From the NCBI GenBank assembly GCA_964603125.1, contig CAZRUA010000057.1, positions 1 through 22,337 on the forward strand: a stretch of DNA of 22,337 nt, in the 5' to 3' direction. Every line of letters begins with the position of its first letter. Within the stretch, counting starts at the first letter, position 1. A model generated the notes under the pieces. The model had not been told where the DNA came from. It made no database searches and saw only the letters and a program-made list of their open reading frames with translations. This DNA is from CAZRUA01 sp964603125. Lineage in GTDB: Bacteria; Bacteroidota; Bacteroidia; B-17B0; Aurantibacillaceae. Positions 22,331 through 22,337 of the stretch are shown here, one piece after another. Position numbers and translations under genes: made by a program.

Positions 22331-22337
22331 TATAAAT

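Noticed and set aside
1..22337. CRISPR array, tRNA/rRNA genes, phage or restriction/defence genes
   Set aside because: No regularly spaced repeats, no tRNA-like cloverleaf or rRNA sequence, and no integrase, transposase or nuclease gene was recognised.

Overview
The window is AT-rich chromosomal DNA from a member of the Bacteroidota (Bacteroidia sensu lato). Evidence for this is the gene order atpA-atpG followed at once by a terminator (atpD/atpC lie elsewhere in this phylum), the ctaB / two subunit III-like / subunit IV / SCO oxidase block, TAnnTTTG-type promoter -7 boxes, few Shine-Dalgarno sequences, a GldL-like small membrane protein and many exported or lipobox proteins. I cannot name a genus. 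It looks like ordinary core genome with some accessory genes towards the right end. I see no tRNA, rRNA, CRISPR array, phage genes or transposase, and no gene-free stretch longer than 300 bases.

Layout. Positions 1-1441 hold the end of an F1Fo ATP synthase operon (atpA 3' part, a perfect 32-bp palindrome, atpG, strong terminator). Positions 1567-5830 hold an aerobic respiration block on the + strand: promoter, heme O synthase, two oxidase subunit III-like proteins, subunit IV, terminator, then a thioredoxin-fold SCO relative that has lost its copper ligands, and a true SCO copper chaperone lipoprotein. A 57-aa GldL-like membrane protein (5827-6000, minus) converges on SCO and shares the palindromic TTAA of the stop codons.

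Positions 6018-10114 (minus) hold an antiquitin-type aldehyde dehydrogenase (lysine/aminoadipate semialdehyde), mannose-1-phosphate guanylyltransferase and a PLP aminotransferase with its own promoter. Positions 10177-15985 (minus) hold a SprT-like metalloprotein, an exported propeller-like protein, a CtpA-type protease, a two-TM coiled-coil protein, an exported rhodanese, an AhpD-like protein and TatC. From a divergent intergenic region (15986-16157) the + strand carries an acyl-CoA carboxylase carboxyltransferase subunit (propionyl type), a radical SAM/SPASM enzyme and a trypsin-like lipoprotein. The right end (19476-22229, minus) is a tightly overlapping three-gene operon, lipoprotein / serine hydrolase / lactonase-type propeller, all exported and all with non-ATG starts, preceded by a 64-bp REP/MITE-like inverted repeat.

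No obviously new system stands out. The items most worth a second look are the paired SCO-like proteins with the convergent GldL-like miniprotein behind a terminator, the serine hydrolase with Trp in place of the YxN tyrosine, the TatC with a changed substrate-recognition glutamate, the overlapping non-ATG operon, and the two strong palindromes (441-472 and 22267-22330).
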